Shown piece after piece: positions 1 through 8,134 of a DNA stretch of 35,867 nt. Under the pieces are notes generated by a model, which saw only the letters and a list, made by a program, of their open reading frames with translations, was not told the origin of the DNA and did not search any database. Every line of letters begins with the position of its first letter. The stretch's first letter is position 1. The DNA comes from Haemophilus sp. (GTDB lineage: Bacteria > Pseudomonadota > Gammaproteobacteria > Enterobacterales > Pasteurellaceae), in contig JAHZCF010000108.1 in the NCBI GenBank assembly GCA_019423005.1, forward strand, positions 1 to 35,867, read 5' to 3'. A program made the translations under genes and the position numbers.

Positions 1-1
1 G

Positions 2-913
2 TCAGGCGAAGGCGAATTTGTGGCGGTAAAAATCCGTAAAACGGATTGCAATACATTGTTTGTGGGCGAAAAACTTGCCAAATTTGCGGGCATTTCTGAT
101 CGAAATATGGGGTATGCTGGTTTGAAAGATCGTCATGGTATTACAGAACAATGGTTTTGTTTACAAATGCCAGGTAAAGAAACGCCTGATTTTAGCCAAT
201 TTCAATTGGAAGGCGTCGAGATTTTAGACGTCACTCGCCATAATCGTAAAATTCGCACAGGTAGTCTTCAAGGGAATGCTTTTGAGATTTTATTGCGCGG
301 TGCAAAAGAAAGTGATGAATTAAATGAGCGCTTAAATTTTGTGGCGAAATATGGTTTTCCTAACTACTTCACCGAACAACGTTTTGGTCGAGATGGCCAT
401 AATCTGACTCAAGCGATTCGTTGGGCGAAAGGAGAGATTAAGGTCAAAGATCGTAAAAAACGCAGTTTTTACCTTTCAGCAGCTCGCAGTGAAATTTTTA
501 ATTTAGTTGTGGCAGAACGAATTGAACAAAATGTGGCAGATCAGGTTCTAAGAGACGATATTGTGCAATTAAACGGATCGCACAGTTGGTTTAAGGCCGA
601 TGAAAATGAAGATTTAGCGGTTTTACAGCAACGTTTGAACGAGCAAGATATTTTGCTGACCGCGCCTTTAATTGGCGAAGAAAATTTATCCGCAAGTGCG
701 GTCGAAAATCAAGTGGTTTTGGAACATCAGGTTTTCCAAGAATTAATGAAACAAGAAAGAATGAAAGCCGCTCGCCGCCCTTTATTGATGCAGGCAAAAG
801 ATTTCCATTGGACGTTTGTTGAAGAAGGATTGAAGCTCTCATTTTATTTGCCGGCAGGGAGTTATGCGACTGCATTGGTGCGAGAGTTAGTGAATATTAA
901 GGAAGAAGAATAA
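2..913 (+). CDS. truD: tRNA pseudouridine synthase D, 5' partial
   Basis: TruD converts U13 of tRNA-Glu to pseudouridine in the cytoplasm. The reading frame is open from base 2, so the true start lies before the window; compared with the E. coli protein about 35 residues are missing, and the GTG at 20 is an internal codon. The conserved GLKDRHGITEQW block (about 115-150) carries the catalytic Asp of the TruD family. PNYFTEQRFG, RKKRSFYLSAARS and the C-terminal LPAGSYATALVREL block follow in family order. The gene contains an uptake sequence at 694-702. Its stop codon overlaps the surE start by one base, so the two are translationally coupled. Assignment is firm; only the N-terminus is unseen. 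Confidence 0.95.
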   Translation, partial: SGEGEFVAVKIRKTDCNTLFVGEKLAKFAGISDRNMGYAGLKDRHGITEQWFCLQMPGKETPDFSQFQLEGVEILDVTRHNRKIRTGSLQGNAFEILLRGAKESDELNERLNFVAKYGFPNYFTEQRFGRDGHNLTQAIRWAKGEIKVKDRKKRSFYLSAARSEIFNLVVAERIEQNVADQVLRDDIVQLNGSHSWFKADENEDLAVLQQRLNEQDILLTAPLIGEENLSASAVENQVVLEHQVFQELMKQERMKAARRPLLMQAKDFHWTFVEEGLKLSFYLPAGSYATALVRELVNIKEEE

Positions 914-1653
914 TGCGAATTTTAGTCAGCAATGATGACGGTTTTCACGCCGAAGGGATTCAAGTTTTAGCAAAAGAATTACGCAAAATTGCCGATGTGG
1001 TGATTGTTGCGCCCGATCGTAATCGTAGCGCGGCATCAAGCTCATTAACGCTTGTTGAGCCGCTTCGCCCACGTCATTTAGACAGTGGTGATTATTGCGT
1101 AAATGGCACACCGGCTGATTGTGTGCATTTGGCATTAAACGGTTTTTTATCAGGACAAGTGGATCTTGTGGTATCAGGTATTAATGCAGGCTGTAATATG
1201 GGTGATGATACCTTGTATTCAGGCACCTTAGCTGCAGCATTGGAAGGCCGCCATTTAGGGTTGCCTGCTATTGCAGTATCTTTAGATGGTCGTCTGCATT
1301 ATGAAACCGCGGCTCGCGTGGTGTGTGATTTGATTCCTAAATTACATCCTCAATTATTGAATAAACGCGAAGTGATTAACATTAATGTGCCAGATTTGCC
1401 TTACGAAGAACTCAAAGGCATTAAAGTCTGCCATTTAGGCTATCGCACCTCTGCAGCGGAAGTGATTAAACAAAAGGATCCTCGAGGTGAACATATCTAT
1501 TGGATTGGCCCGTCAGGCTTGCCAGAATATGATGGTGAAGGCACGGATTTTTATGCGGTAAAAAATGGTTATGTTTCAATTACGCCAATTCAAGCGGATC
1601 TTACGGCTCATCAGTCAATTGCTGCTTTACAAGATTGGCTGGAAAGTGAATAA
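913..1653 (+). CDS. surE: 5'/3'-nucleotidase SurE
   Basis: SurE is a metal-dependent phosphatase that removes phosphate from nucleoside 5'- and 3'-monophosphates and is linked to stationary-phase survival. The N-terminal SNDDGFHAEGI motif supplies the paired metal-binding aspartates. NGTPADCVHLAL and SGINAGCNMGDDTLYSGT are further family active-site blocks. The length of 246 residues is close to the usual 250 or so. The ATG overlaps the truD stop (TAATG), and the truD-surE order is common in gamma-proteobacteria. No terminator separates it from the next gene 51 bases downstream, so co-transcription is likely. Confidence 0.96.
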   Translation: MRILVSNDDGFHAEGIQVLAKELRKIADVVIVAPDRNRSAASSSLTLVEPLRPRHLDSGDYCVNGTPADCVHLALNGFLSGQVDLVVSGINAGCNMGDDTLYSGTLAAALEGRHLGLPAIAVSLDGRLHYETAARVVCDLIPKLHPQLLNKREVININVPDLPYEELKGIKVCHLGYRTSAAEVIKQKDPRGEHIYWIGPSGLPEYDGEGTDFYAVKNGYVSITPIQADLTAHQSIAALQDWLESE

Positions 1654-1704
1654 TGTGCCGTTTTGAAACGAATTTTCCCTATTGAAGCAATAAAGGATAA
1701 GTGA

Positions 1705-2280
1705 ATGAATATTTTTGGTGCGATGTATGATAAAACAATGCAATGGTCAAAACATCGCTTTGCCGTGTTTTGGTTATCCTTTGTGAGTTTTATTGAGGCC
1801 ATTTTCTTCCCTGTTCCACCGGATGTGATGTTGATTCCGATGTCAATGTCAAAACCGAAAAGTGCATTTCGTTTTGCACTTTATACCACGATTGCTTCGG
1901 TTGTCGGTGGAATGATTGGTTATGCTATCGGCTATTATGCCTTTGATTGGGTTCAAGGTTATATTCAGCAATGGGGTTACCAAGCCGCTTGGGAACAAGC
2001 TATGGCGTGGTTTAAAGAATGGGGCATTTTAGTGGTTTTTGTTGCCGGTTTTAGCCCAATTCCTTACAAAGTTTTCACCATTTGCGCAGGCGTGATGCAA
2101 ATGGCATTTATCCCCTTTGTGATTACCGCATTCGTGTCGCGTTTTGCTCGTTTTATTTTAGTGGCAAAACTGGCTGCATGGGGCGGAGAGAAATTCGCCG
2201 CGAAATTACGTAAATCCATTGAAATCATTGGTTGGAGTGTGGTTGCTCTGGCTGTGATTGCTTATCTTATTTTAAAATAA
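1705..2280 (+). CDS. YqaA/DedA-type inner membrane protein
   Basis: This 191-residue protein belongs to the YqaA branch of the DedA/SNARE-associated membrane protein superfamily, whose better-known members act in lipid carrier flipping and envelope homeostasis; the role of YqaA itself is unclear. Several hydrophobic segments are visible (about residues 18-45, 55-80, 105-145 and 170-190). The FFPVPPDVMLIPMS stretch near residue 35 and GFSPIPYKVFTI near 120 are the typical proline-containing re-entrant motifs of the superfamily. An AGGA ribosome-binding site lies 8 bases before the ATG. It sits between surE and two lipoprotein genes, and the stop is 16 bases from the next ATG, consistent with one operon. 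Confidence 0.8.
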   Translation: MNIFGAMYDKTMQWSKHRFAVFWLSFVSFIEAIFFPVPPDVMLIPMSMSKPKSAFRFALYTTIASVVGGMIGYAIGYYAFDWVQGYIQQWGYQAAWEQAMAWFKEWGILVVFVAGFSPIPYKVFTICAGVMQMAFIPFVITAFVSRFARFILVAKLAAWGGEKFAAKLRKSIEIIGWSVVALAVIAYLILK

Positions 2281-2296
2281 CAGGATGACCTTTTTT

Positions 2297-2485
2297 ATGA
2301 ATAAATTACTCTTAATTATCTCGAGTGCATTGCTGATCTCAGCTTGTACAGGAGAACCACAAAAACAAGATCCCGATGCATTACCTAATGGTATTATGCA
2401 ACCCGTAGAAGGAACGGGAGCGGTTGCCGGTGGTAGCTTTATGCCGGAAATTGAAAAGAATTCAATGCCAAATCAAATGAAATGA
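2297..2485 (+). CDS. Small lipoprotein resembling the NlpD N-terminus
   Basis: A 62-residue predicted lipoprotein. I chose the ATG at 2297 over the in-frame ATG at 2285 because it places the signal peptide directly at the start and leaves AGGA (2282-2285) as ribosome-binding site. The lipobox LISAC puts the lipidated Cys at residue 17. The mature part is only about 45 residues, and its pattern (LPNGIMQPV, then FMPEIEKNSMPNQM) matches the N-terminal region of the next gene product (LSPGVMQPV, then WQPEIQQNTMPSTM). It looks like a duplicated NlpD N-terminus without LysM or M23 domains. The function is unknown; envelope location is inferred from the lipobox. Confidence 0.8.
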   Translation: MNKLLLIISSALLISACTGEPQKQDPDALPNGIMQPVEGTGAVAGGSFMPEIEKNSMPNQMK

Positions 2486-2513
2486 AATAAATTTAATGTT
2501 AAAGGAAGAATAA

Positions 2514-3731
2514 ATGAAAAAATCGTTTTTATTGCTCCCTGTGAGTATCGCTATTTTAACGGCTTGTAGTTCAAATAGCCCGGCACCAATCGAAAATGTG
2601 GATGGCACACTTTCTCCAGGTGTAATGCAACCTGTTGATAATAACTCTAGCGGTACATGGCAGCCAGAAATCCAACAAAATACCATGCCAAGTACAATGG
2701 GCAGCAGCGTGCCAACGGGAACTCAAACACCACAGCCAAGTTTCCAACCAACTTACCAACCGGTACAACAGCCAGCAGCAACTCAACCACAGCCTGCTCC
2801 AGCACCGGTTCAACCGCAAACTAAAACGGTAACTAAAACAGTTTCTGATTGTACCAGCTCAGGTGCAATCAACGTGCCACGTAATCCAAATACCAATGCA
2901 CCAGATTACAGCCAAATTCAAAAAGGTTCATACAAAGGAAACACCTATAAAGTAAACAAAGGCGATACCATGTTCTTAATCGCTTACTTAACAGGTATGG
3001 ACGTAAAAGATTTGGCAAGCATGAACAATATGAAAGAGCCTTACAGCTTAAGCGTGGGTCAAACATTAAAAATTTCAAATTGTTCAACAAAAACAATCAC
3101 TACAACGGTTCCAGTGAAAACTACCGCACCAGCGGCACCTGCTGAGCCAGAAGTGACTTATACACCAGGTGCAAATGGCACACAAATTGGTTCTGATGGT
3201 ACGGTAATTGGTCCGATTAAATCAGGTGTGGGTAACGGTGAACCTTCAAAACCAGTTTTCACAAACAATACACCTAGCACACCAGCAACGACGACAACAC
3301 AAGTAGAAACCACAAACAATACACCAGTTAATGCAAATGTTGTGGCACCAGTTGCGTCGAATATTGCATGGCAATGGCCAACCCAAGGTAACGTGATCCA
3401 AGGTTTCTCTAATACCGATGGTGGTAACAAAGGGGTTGATATCAGTGGTTCACGTGGCCAAGCAGTTAAAGCTGCTGCAAATGGTCGTGTTGTGTATGCG
3501 GGTAACGCATTACGTGGCTACGGTAACTTAATCATCATCAAACATAATGATGATTTCTTAAGTGCTTATGCACACAACGACAAGATCCTTGTGAGCGATC
3601 AACAAGAAGTGAAAGCAGGCCAAGAGATTGCGAAAATGGGTAGCACAGGAACCAATGCTGTGAAACTTCACTTCGAGATCCGTTATAAAGGTAAATCTGT
3701 GGATCCAGTTAGATACTTACCGAGAAGATAA
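2514..3731 (+). CDS. nlpD: Murein hydrolase activator lipoprotein NlpD (LppB)
   Basis: An outer-membrane lipoprotein that activates amidases during cell separation; it corresponds to the antigenic lipoprotein B (LppB) of H. influenzae. Features in order: lipobox LTAC with Cys18; a Pro/Gln/Thr-rich linker (about 60-110); a LysM domain (about 145-188, YKVNKGDT to GQTLKIS); a second Thr/Pro-rich linker; and a C-terminal M23/LytM domain (about 285-400). The M23 metal ligands are degenerate: Asn-Lys-Gly-Val-Asp stands where active enzymes have His-x-Gly-x-Asp, and Lys-Leu-His replaces the final His-x-His. This matches the non-enzymatic activator role of NlpD. An AAAGGAAGA ribosome-binding site precedes the ATG. 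An uptake-sequence terminator follows. Confidence 0.93.
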   Translation: MKKSFLLLPVSIAILTACSSNSPAPIENVDGTLSPGVMQPVDNNSSGTWQPEIQQNTMPSTMGSSVPTGTQTPQPSFQPTYQPVQQPAATQPQPAPAPVQPQTKTVTKTVSDCTSSGAINVPRNPNTNAPDYSQIQKGSYKGNTYKVNKGDTMFLIAYLTGMDVKDLASMNNMKEPYSLSVGQTLKISNCSTKTITTTVPVKTTAPAAPAEPEVTYTPGANGTQIGSDGTVIGPIKSGVGNGEPSKPVFTNNTPSTPATTTTQVETTNNTPVNANVVAPVASNIAWQWPTQGNVIQGFSNTDGGNKGVDISGSRGQAVKAAANGRVVYAGNALRGYGNLIIIKHNDDFLSAYAHNDKILVSDQQEVKAGQEIAKMGSTGTNAVKLHFEIRYKGKSVDPVRYLPRR

Positions 3732-3742
3732 TCTTTTCTCAG

Positions 3743-3774
3743 AAAAAGTGCGGTTAAAAATGACCGCACTTTTT
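3743..3774 (+). terminator. Terminator made of inverted uptake sequences
   Basis: AAAAAGTGCGGT (3743-3754) and ACCGCACTTTTT (3763-3774) form a perfect 12-bp stem with an 8-base loop, and the right arm ends in the T-run. Two head-to-head uptake sequences therefore act as an intrinsic terminator after nlpD and before proS. Confidence 0.85.
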
Positions 3775-3826
3775 GTTATACTCTCACCAATTTTTTTCTC
3801 AATGCTTAGAATCTAAGGTTAATTCA

Positions 3827-5542
3827 ATGCGTACAAGTCAATATTTATTCTCAACATTAAAAGAAACCCCAGCGGAAGCGGCCATTGTGAGCCATCAATT
3901 AATGCTTCGTGCGGGGATGATTCGTCCTCTTGCTTCAGGTCTTTATAACTGGATGCCAACCGGCTGGCGTGTGCTCCGTAAAGTAGAAAAAATCATTCGT
4001 GAAGAAATGGATAAAAGCGGCGCACTTGAAATCAAAATGCCAGTAGTACAACCGGCAGAATTATGGGAAGAATCAGGCCGTTGGGAACAATATGGCCCAG
4101 AATTACTTCGTTTTGAAGATCGTGGTAATCGTAACTTTGTATTAGGTCCAACACATGAAGAAGTGATTACGGACTTAGTTCGCCGCGAAGTGTCATCATA
4201 CAGACAACTTCCGATCAATTTATACCAAATTCAAACCAAATTCCGTGATGAAGTGCGTCCTCGTTTCGGTGTCATGCGTTCGCGTGAATTTATCATGAAA
4301 GATGCCTATTCTTTCCATGCGGATCATGCTAGCTTGCAACAAACTTATGATGTGATGTACCAAACTTACAGCAATATTTTTAATCGTTTAGGTTTAGATT
4401 TCCGTGCAGTACAAGCAGACACCGGTTCTATCGGTGGTAGCGCCTCACATGAATTCCAAGTATTAGCGAACAGTGGTGAAGATGATGTAATTTTCTCTAC
4501 GGAATCTGACTATGCTGCAAACATTGAATTAGCAGAAGCGGTGGCAATTGGTGAGCGCGCTGCACCAACGAAAGCCATGGAATTAGTTGATACTCCAAAT
4601 GCAAAAACGATTGCTGAGTTGGTGGAACAATTCAATTTGCCTATTGAGAAAACGGTTAAAACCTTAATCGTAAAAGGGGCAATCGAAGAACAACCGTTAG
4701 TGGCATTAGTCATTCGTGGTGACCATGAATTAAATGAAATTAAAGCGGAAAAATTACCTGAAGTGGCTTCACCATTTGAGTTTGCAGACGAAGCTGTTAT
4801 CAAAGCAAAAATTGGTGCAGGTGTTGGTTCATTAGGTCCTGTTAATCTCAATATTCCAGTGATTATTGACCGTTCTGTGGCATTAGTGTCTGATTTCAGT
4901 GCAGGTGCAAACATTGATGGTAAACATTACTTCAATATCAACTGGGAACGTGATGTAGCTTTACCAAAAGTGGCGGATATTCGTAACGTGGTTGAAGGTG
5001 ATCCAAGCCCAGATGGTAAAGGTACCTTATTGATTAAACGTGGTATCGAAGTAGGCCACATTTTCCAATTAGGTAAAAAATACTCAGAAGCGATGAATGC
5101 GACTGTTCAAGGTGAAGATGGTCGTCCAATGGTCGTAACCATGGGATGTTACGGTATTGGTGTAACGCGTGTGGTGGCTGCGGCGATTGAACAACATTTT
5201 GATGATCGCGGTATTGTATGGCCAACAGATGAAATTGCGCCATTCACCGTAGCTGTCGTGCCTATGAATATGCATAAATCTGAAAGCGTTCAAGAATATG
5301 CCGAAGAATTGTACCGCACTTTACAGGCACAAGGTGTAGAAGTGATCTTTGATGATCGTAAAGAACGCCCAGGTGTAATGTTTGCAGATATGGAACTTAT
5401 CGGTGTGCCACATATGGTGGTGATTGGTGAGAAAAATCTCGCAAATGGCGAAATCGAATACAAAAATCGCCGCACTGGTGAAAAACAAATGATTGCAAAA
5501 GATCAGTTGTTAGATTTCTTGAAAGGACAAATTAAAGCTTAA
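3827..5542 (+). CDS. proS: Prolyl-tRNA synthetase
   Basis: A class II aminoacyl-tRNA synthetase that charges tRNA-Pro in the cytoplasm. I chose the ATG at 3827 (MRTSQYLFSTLKET), which gives 572 residues as in E. coli and has TAAGG 7 bases upstream; the upstream in-frame ATG at 3773 falls inside the preceding terminator. Motif 2 is visible as FRDEVRPRFGVMRSREF and motif 3 as GCYGIGVTRVVAA. Between them, roughly residues 220-400, lies the INS insertion domain that edits Ala-tRNA-Pro, followed by the C-terminal anticodon-binding domain (VAVVPMNM to KDQLLDFL). An uptake sequence lies within the gene at 5313-5321. It appears monocistronic, bounded by terminators on both sides. Confidence 0.97.
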   Translation: MRTSQYLFSTLKETPAEAAIVSHQLMLRAGMIRPLASGLYNWMPTGWRVLRKVEKIIREEMDKSGALEIKMPVVQPAELWEESGRWEQYGPELLRFEDRGNRNFVLGPTHEEVITDLVRREVSSYRQLPINLYQIQTKFRDEVRPRFGVMRSREFIMKDAYSFHADHASLQQTYDVMYQTYSNIFNRLGLDFRAVQADTGSIGGSASHEFQVLANSGEDDVIFSTESDYAANIELAEAVAIGERAAPTKAMELVDTPNAKTIAELVEQFNLPIEKTVKTLIVKGAIEEQPLVALVIRGDHELNEIKAEKLPEVASPFEFADEAVIKAKIGAGVGSLGPVNLNIPVIIDRSVALVSDFSAGANIDGKHYFNINWERDVALPKVADIRNVVEGDPSPDGKGTLLIKRGIEVGHIFQLGKKYSEAMNATVQGEDGRPMVVTMGCYGIGVTRVVAAAIEQHFDDRGIVWPTDEIAPFTVAVVPMNMHKSESVQEYAEELYRTLQAQGVEVIFDDRKERPGVMFADMELIGVPHMVVIGEKNLANGEIEYKNRRTGEKQMIAKDQLLDFLKGQIKA

Positions 5543-5559
5543 TTGAGTCTTTGATGATT

Positions 5560-5597
5560 AAAAAGGAGATTGAAGCACACACTTCAATCTCCTTTTT
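5560..5597. terminator. Bidirectional terminator between proS and deoC
   Basis: AAAAAGGAGATTGAAG (5560-5575) pairs perfectly with CTTCAATCTCCTTTTT (5582-5597) around a 6-base loop. A-run and T-run flank both sides, so the hairpin can end transcription of proS (plus) and of deoC (minus). Confidence 0.88.
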
Positions 5598-5606
5598 TAT
5601 TATCGA

Positions 5607-6281
5607 TTAGTAATTGCTTGAGGTATTACCAGAAACACCCGTTACAATCGCAATGCCTGCGCTTGCGCCAATTCGAGTAGCTCCCGCTTTAATCATCGCT
5701 AGTGCGGTTTGAGTATCACGAATACCGCCAGAGGCTTTCACGCCAATGTTGCCTACCGTTTTCTTCATTAATGCCACATTTTCTACGGTTGCTCCACCTT
5801 TATTGAAACCCGTTGAGGTTTTAACGAATGCCACACCCAACGCTTTACAGATTTCACAGGCTTTTACGATTTCTTCTTTGGTGAGTAAGCATGTTTCCAA
5901 AATCACTTTAAGCGGTACACCATGACAAGCGGTTAATACAGCTTGAATGTCGTCTTTTACGGCATCCCATTTATTTGATTTTATCAAGCCGACATTAATT
6001 ACCATATCAATTTCACCTGCACCAGCTTTGATGGCTTCTTGGGTTTCAAACGCTTTGACTGAGGATAAGTTGGCACCAAGTGGGAAACCAACAACCGTAC
6101 AAATTTTGACGTTTGATCCTGCCAGTTTTTCTTTGGCTAAAGGAATATAACCTGAATTAATGCAGACTGAATAAAAACCGTACTGAATCGCTTCATCACA
6201 TAGTTTAAGAATATCTTGTTCTGTTTTTTCTGCGGTGAGCGCGGTGTGATCAATATATTGTGCTAATTGTTTACTATCCAT
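5607..6281 (-). CDS. deoC: Deoxyribose-phosphate aldolase
   Basis: DeoC cleaves 2-deoxy-D-ribose-5-phosphate to acetaldehyde and glyceraldehyde-3-phosphate through a Schiff base. I chose the ATG at 6281 (MDSKQLAQYIDHTAL), which has AAGGAG just upstream; the longer frame from 6305 adds an unlikely leader. The family residues are present: Asp92 in GAGEIDMVINVG, Schiff-base Lys154 in FVKTSTGFN and Lys182 in VKASGGIRDT. The 224 residues are typical of the short DeoC class. It lies 30 bases downstream of the DeoR-type gene on the same strand, so the repressor and aldolase probably share a transcript. In H. influenzae, as I remember, deoC sits next to the thioredoxin-hldD genes. Confidence 0.95.
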   Translation of the reverse strand: MDSKQLAQYIDHTALTAEKTEQDILKLCDEAIQYGFYSVCINSGYIPLAKEKLAGSNVKICTVVGFPLGANLSSVKAFETQEAIKAGAGEIDMVINVGLIKSNKWDAVKDDIQAVLTACHGVPLKVILETCLLTKEEIVKACEICKALGVAFVKTSTGFNKGGATVENVALMKKTVGNIGVKASGGIRDTQTALAMIKAGATRIGASAGIAIVTGVSGNTSSNY

Positions 6282-6311
6282 ATTTTTTCTCCTTAACTTA
6301 GTCATCGGTTA

Positions 6312-7055
6312 TTATTGATGATTATTCTTCATTATGAAATTTTTAGGTAATTCTTGATCACATATTAATAAGTCGAATTGATTTAAATCATTGATATATG
6401 CTTTTCTTACTAGTCCTATTTTCATATGATCAAATACCAATATATTCTTTTTACTTTTTTTCATTGCCATTTTTTTTACTTTTGCTTCATTATAATCAAA
6501 GCAGCTAACACCATATTCATCGCTCACACCTGCCGCAGAAATAAAGGCTTTAGTTGTAAGTATTGATTCTATTTCTGAGTTATTAATTGGAGTGAAAAAG
6601 GAGTTATGACTAGAGTATGATCCACCTGCTAGTATTACTTCACAATTACTTTTTTCTTGCAAAATTGTAAATGTATTTAGAGAACAACAAAGTGCAGTGA
6701 ATTTTATATCTGATTTTATTTGTGATGCAATAAAAGGGATTGTTGAACCACAATCAAAAAAAATAACATCCCCATTTTCAACAAGTTCTGCTGCCGCTTT
6801 ACCTATAGTCATTTTCTCCTTTAAATTCTTATTTTCTTGTTCAAAAATCAGATAGTTAGCCTCATGATGGTTTTGAGGGGCTTTGACTATGTGACCACCT
6901 AGTAGAATTAAAGGGCATCCTTCAGTACTTAAATCTCTTCTTAAAGTCATTTCAGATACACTTAGTATATTGGCGGCATCTCTTAATTTTATAGAGCTCA
7001 TTGTTCTGAGTATAAATTCTAAGCTTTTTATTCTTGAATTGTTTTTTCTGTCCAT
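6312..7055 (-). CDS. deoR: DeoR-family repressor of the deoxyribose locus
   Basis: A 247-residue DeoR-family transcription regulator. The N-terminal winged helix-turn-helix is at about residues 22-43 (KLRDAANILSVSEMTLRRDL). The C-terminal sugar-phosphate sensor has FFDCGSTIPFI (99-109) and ends in a YNEAKVKK/VFDHMKIG region. The alignment I can make from memory to E. coli DeoR is strong along the whole length, including LLGGHIV, FTALCCSLNTF and CFDYNEA. Salmonella DeoQ is the other named possibility. It is divergent from the kinase gene and upstream of deoC, so it most likely represses both transcripts and responds to deoxyribose-5-phosphate (inference). No strong ribosome-binding site precedes the ATG at 7055. 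Confidence 0.88.
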   Translation of the reverse strand: MDRKNNSRIKSLEFILRTMSSIKLRDAANILSVSEMTLRRDLSTEGCPLILLGGHIVKAPQNHHEANYLIFEQENKNLKEKMTIGKAAAELVENGDVIFFDCGSTIPFIASQIKSDIKFTALCCSLNTFTILQEKSNCEVILAGGSYSSHNSFFTPINNSEIESILTTKAFISAAGVSDEYGVSCFDYNEAKVKKMAMKKSKKNILVFDHMKIGLVRKAYINDLNQFDLLICDQELPKNFIMKNNHQ

Positions 7056-7087
7056 GGTGATATGTGGTTATAGTTTTATTGCTTCTA

Positions 7088-7093
7088 ATAATA
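7088..7093 (-). promoter_or_regulatory. Candidate -10 of the deoR-deoC transcript
   Basis: On the minus strand this reads TATTAT. The predicted start, near 7081, would put the CRP site centre about 42 bases upstream, which is the class II arrangement. This is a pattern match only. Confidence 0.35.
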
Positions 7094-7112
7094 TCATAAA
7101 AATTTTTTCTAG

Positions 7113-7134
7113 AACTGTGATCTTTGTCACTTTT
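7113..7134. promoter_or_regulatory. CRP binding site of the divergent deo promoters
   Basis: AACTGTGATCTTTGTCACTT and the two following T residues match the CRP consensus TGTGA-N6-TCACA in nine of ten core positions. The centre at 7123.5 lies 41.5 bases before the predicted start of the kinase transcript, matching a class II activated promoter. It may also serve the divergent repressor promoter. Confidence 0.75.
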
Positions 7135-7152
7135 TTAACATTTTTTGGGGAT

Positions 7153-7158
7153 TATACT
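7153..7158 (+). promoter_or_regulatory. -10 element of the deoK-deoP-deoX transcript
   Basis: TATACT is one base from the sigma-70 consensus. No good -35 is visible at the expected distance; that region is occupied by the CRP site, as expected of a class II CRP-dependent promoter. Transcription would start near 7165. Confidence 0.65.
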
Positions 7159-7173
7159 GTGGTTTAAATAAAA

Positions 7174-7189
7174 TGTTACTTTATTAACA
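7174..7189. promoter_or_regulatory. Possible repressor operator
   Basis: TGTTACTTTATTAACA is an imperfect palindrome (6 of 8 positions paired) just downstream of the predicted start. The position suits a DeoR-type operator, but the palindrome is AT-rich and short, so the call is weak. Confidence 0.3.
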
Positions 7190-7206
7190 ATTGAAATGGA
7201 GGTCGT

Positions 7207-8124
7207 ATGGATATTGCAGTTATTGGTTCAAATATGGTTGATCTGATTACATATATAGATCGGATGCCTAAGTTGGGTGAGACAATCGAAGCTCCTAGCT
7301 TCAAGATAGGATGTGGAGGTAAAGGTGCTAATCAAGCAGTAGCTGCTGCTAAGTTAGGATCGGATGTGATGATGTTAACAAAAGTTGGAGATGACTTGTT
7401 CGCTGAGAACACACTAAAAAACTTTCATCTGAATGCTATAAATACTGATTATGTAACAGTAGCAAAAGGTGTTTCCAGTGGTGTCGCACCGATATTTGTA
7501 GATAAGTCATCCCAAAATAGCATTCTTATTATTAAAGGTGCAAATAGTCACTTATCAACAAAAGATATAGATGACGCAGAAAATGAACTTAAAAAATGTA
7601 AGCTTATTATTTTGCAATTAGAAGTTCCATTGTCTGTTGTTTATTACTCAATTGATTTTGCAGTTAAAAATAATATACCTGTAATATTAAATCCAGCTCC
7701 TGCTGATCCAAATTTAGATATTAATTATGTGTGTAAGTGTGATTTTTTTATGCCTAATGAGACTGAATTAGAAATTCTTACAGGGTTACCAGTTTCTAAT
7801 ATTGATGAGATTCTGATAGCAGCTAATTCATTGATTTCAAAAGGATTGAAAAATCTTGTTGTTACTTTGGGGGAAAAAGGTGCGATATGGCTAGATGGAA
7901 ATGTAATTCATCATATTGCTCCTCATAAGGTTAATGCTATTGATACTAGTGGAGCTGGAGATGCATTTATAGGATGTTTTGCACACTATCTTGTTAAAAC
8001 GCATGATATTTTAGCATCTTTGAACATGGCCTCTGCATTTTCAGCTTATAGTGTGACTGGTCAAGGAACTCAAATATCATATCCAGATAAAAAAGAATTT
8101 GAGTGTTTTTTGGGTAAATTATAA
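7207..8124 (+). CDS. deoK: Deoxyribokinase (PfkB/ribokinase family)
   Basis: A 305-residue PfkB-family sugar kinase, predicted to phosphorylate 2-deoxy-D-ribose at O5 with ATP to give the DeoC substrate. The substrate-binding GGKGANQAVAAAKL block is at 37-50. The anion-hole motif DTSGAGDAF is at 246-254, with Asp252 the catalytic base of the family. The ATG has GGAGGT at 7198-7203. It is first in an operon with a permease and a mutarotase-like gene and is divergent from a DeoR-type repressor and deoC. The family alone would allow ribokinase; the context, which matches the Salmonella deoQKPX locus, favours deoxyribose. No uptake sequence is present and base composition is AT-rich. Confidence 0.85.
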   Translation: MDIAVIGSNMVDLITYIDRMPKLGETIEAPSFKIGCGGKGANQAVAAAKLGSDVMMLTKVGDDLFAENTLKNFHLNAINTDYVTVAKGVSSGVAPIFVDKSSQNSILIIKGANSHLSTKDIDDAENELKKCKLIILQLEVPLSVVYYSIDFAVKNNIPVILNPAPADPNLDINYVCKCDFFMPNETELEILTGLPVSNIDEILIAANSLISKGLKNLVVTLGEKGAIWLDGNVIHHIAPHKVNAIDTSGAGDAFIGCFAHYLVKTHDILASLNMASAFSAYSVTGQGTQISYPDKKEFECFLGKL

Positions 8125-8134
8125 GGAGTATGTT

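Noticed and set aside
1..913. truD as a truncated pseudogene starting at the GTG at 20
   Set aside because: The frame is open to the window edge and upstream codons (SGEGEF) match the family, so the shortening comes from the window boundary.
4510..4914. A 134-codon open frame antisense to proS, and similar long antisense frames over surE, nlpD, msrAB and manX
   Set aside because: They lie opposite well-supported coding genes, have unnatural composition (Cys, Ser or Trp-rich) and no ribosome-binding sites.
5607..6305. Longer deoC start at 6305 with an MTKLRRKN leader
   Set aside because: The ATG at 6281 has a strong ribosome-binding site and matches the family N-terminus; the longer form runs nearly into the upstream gene.
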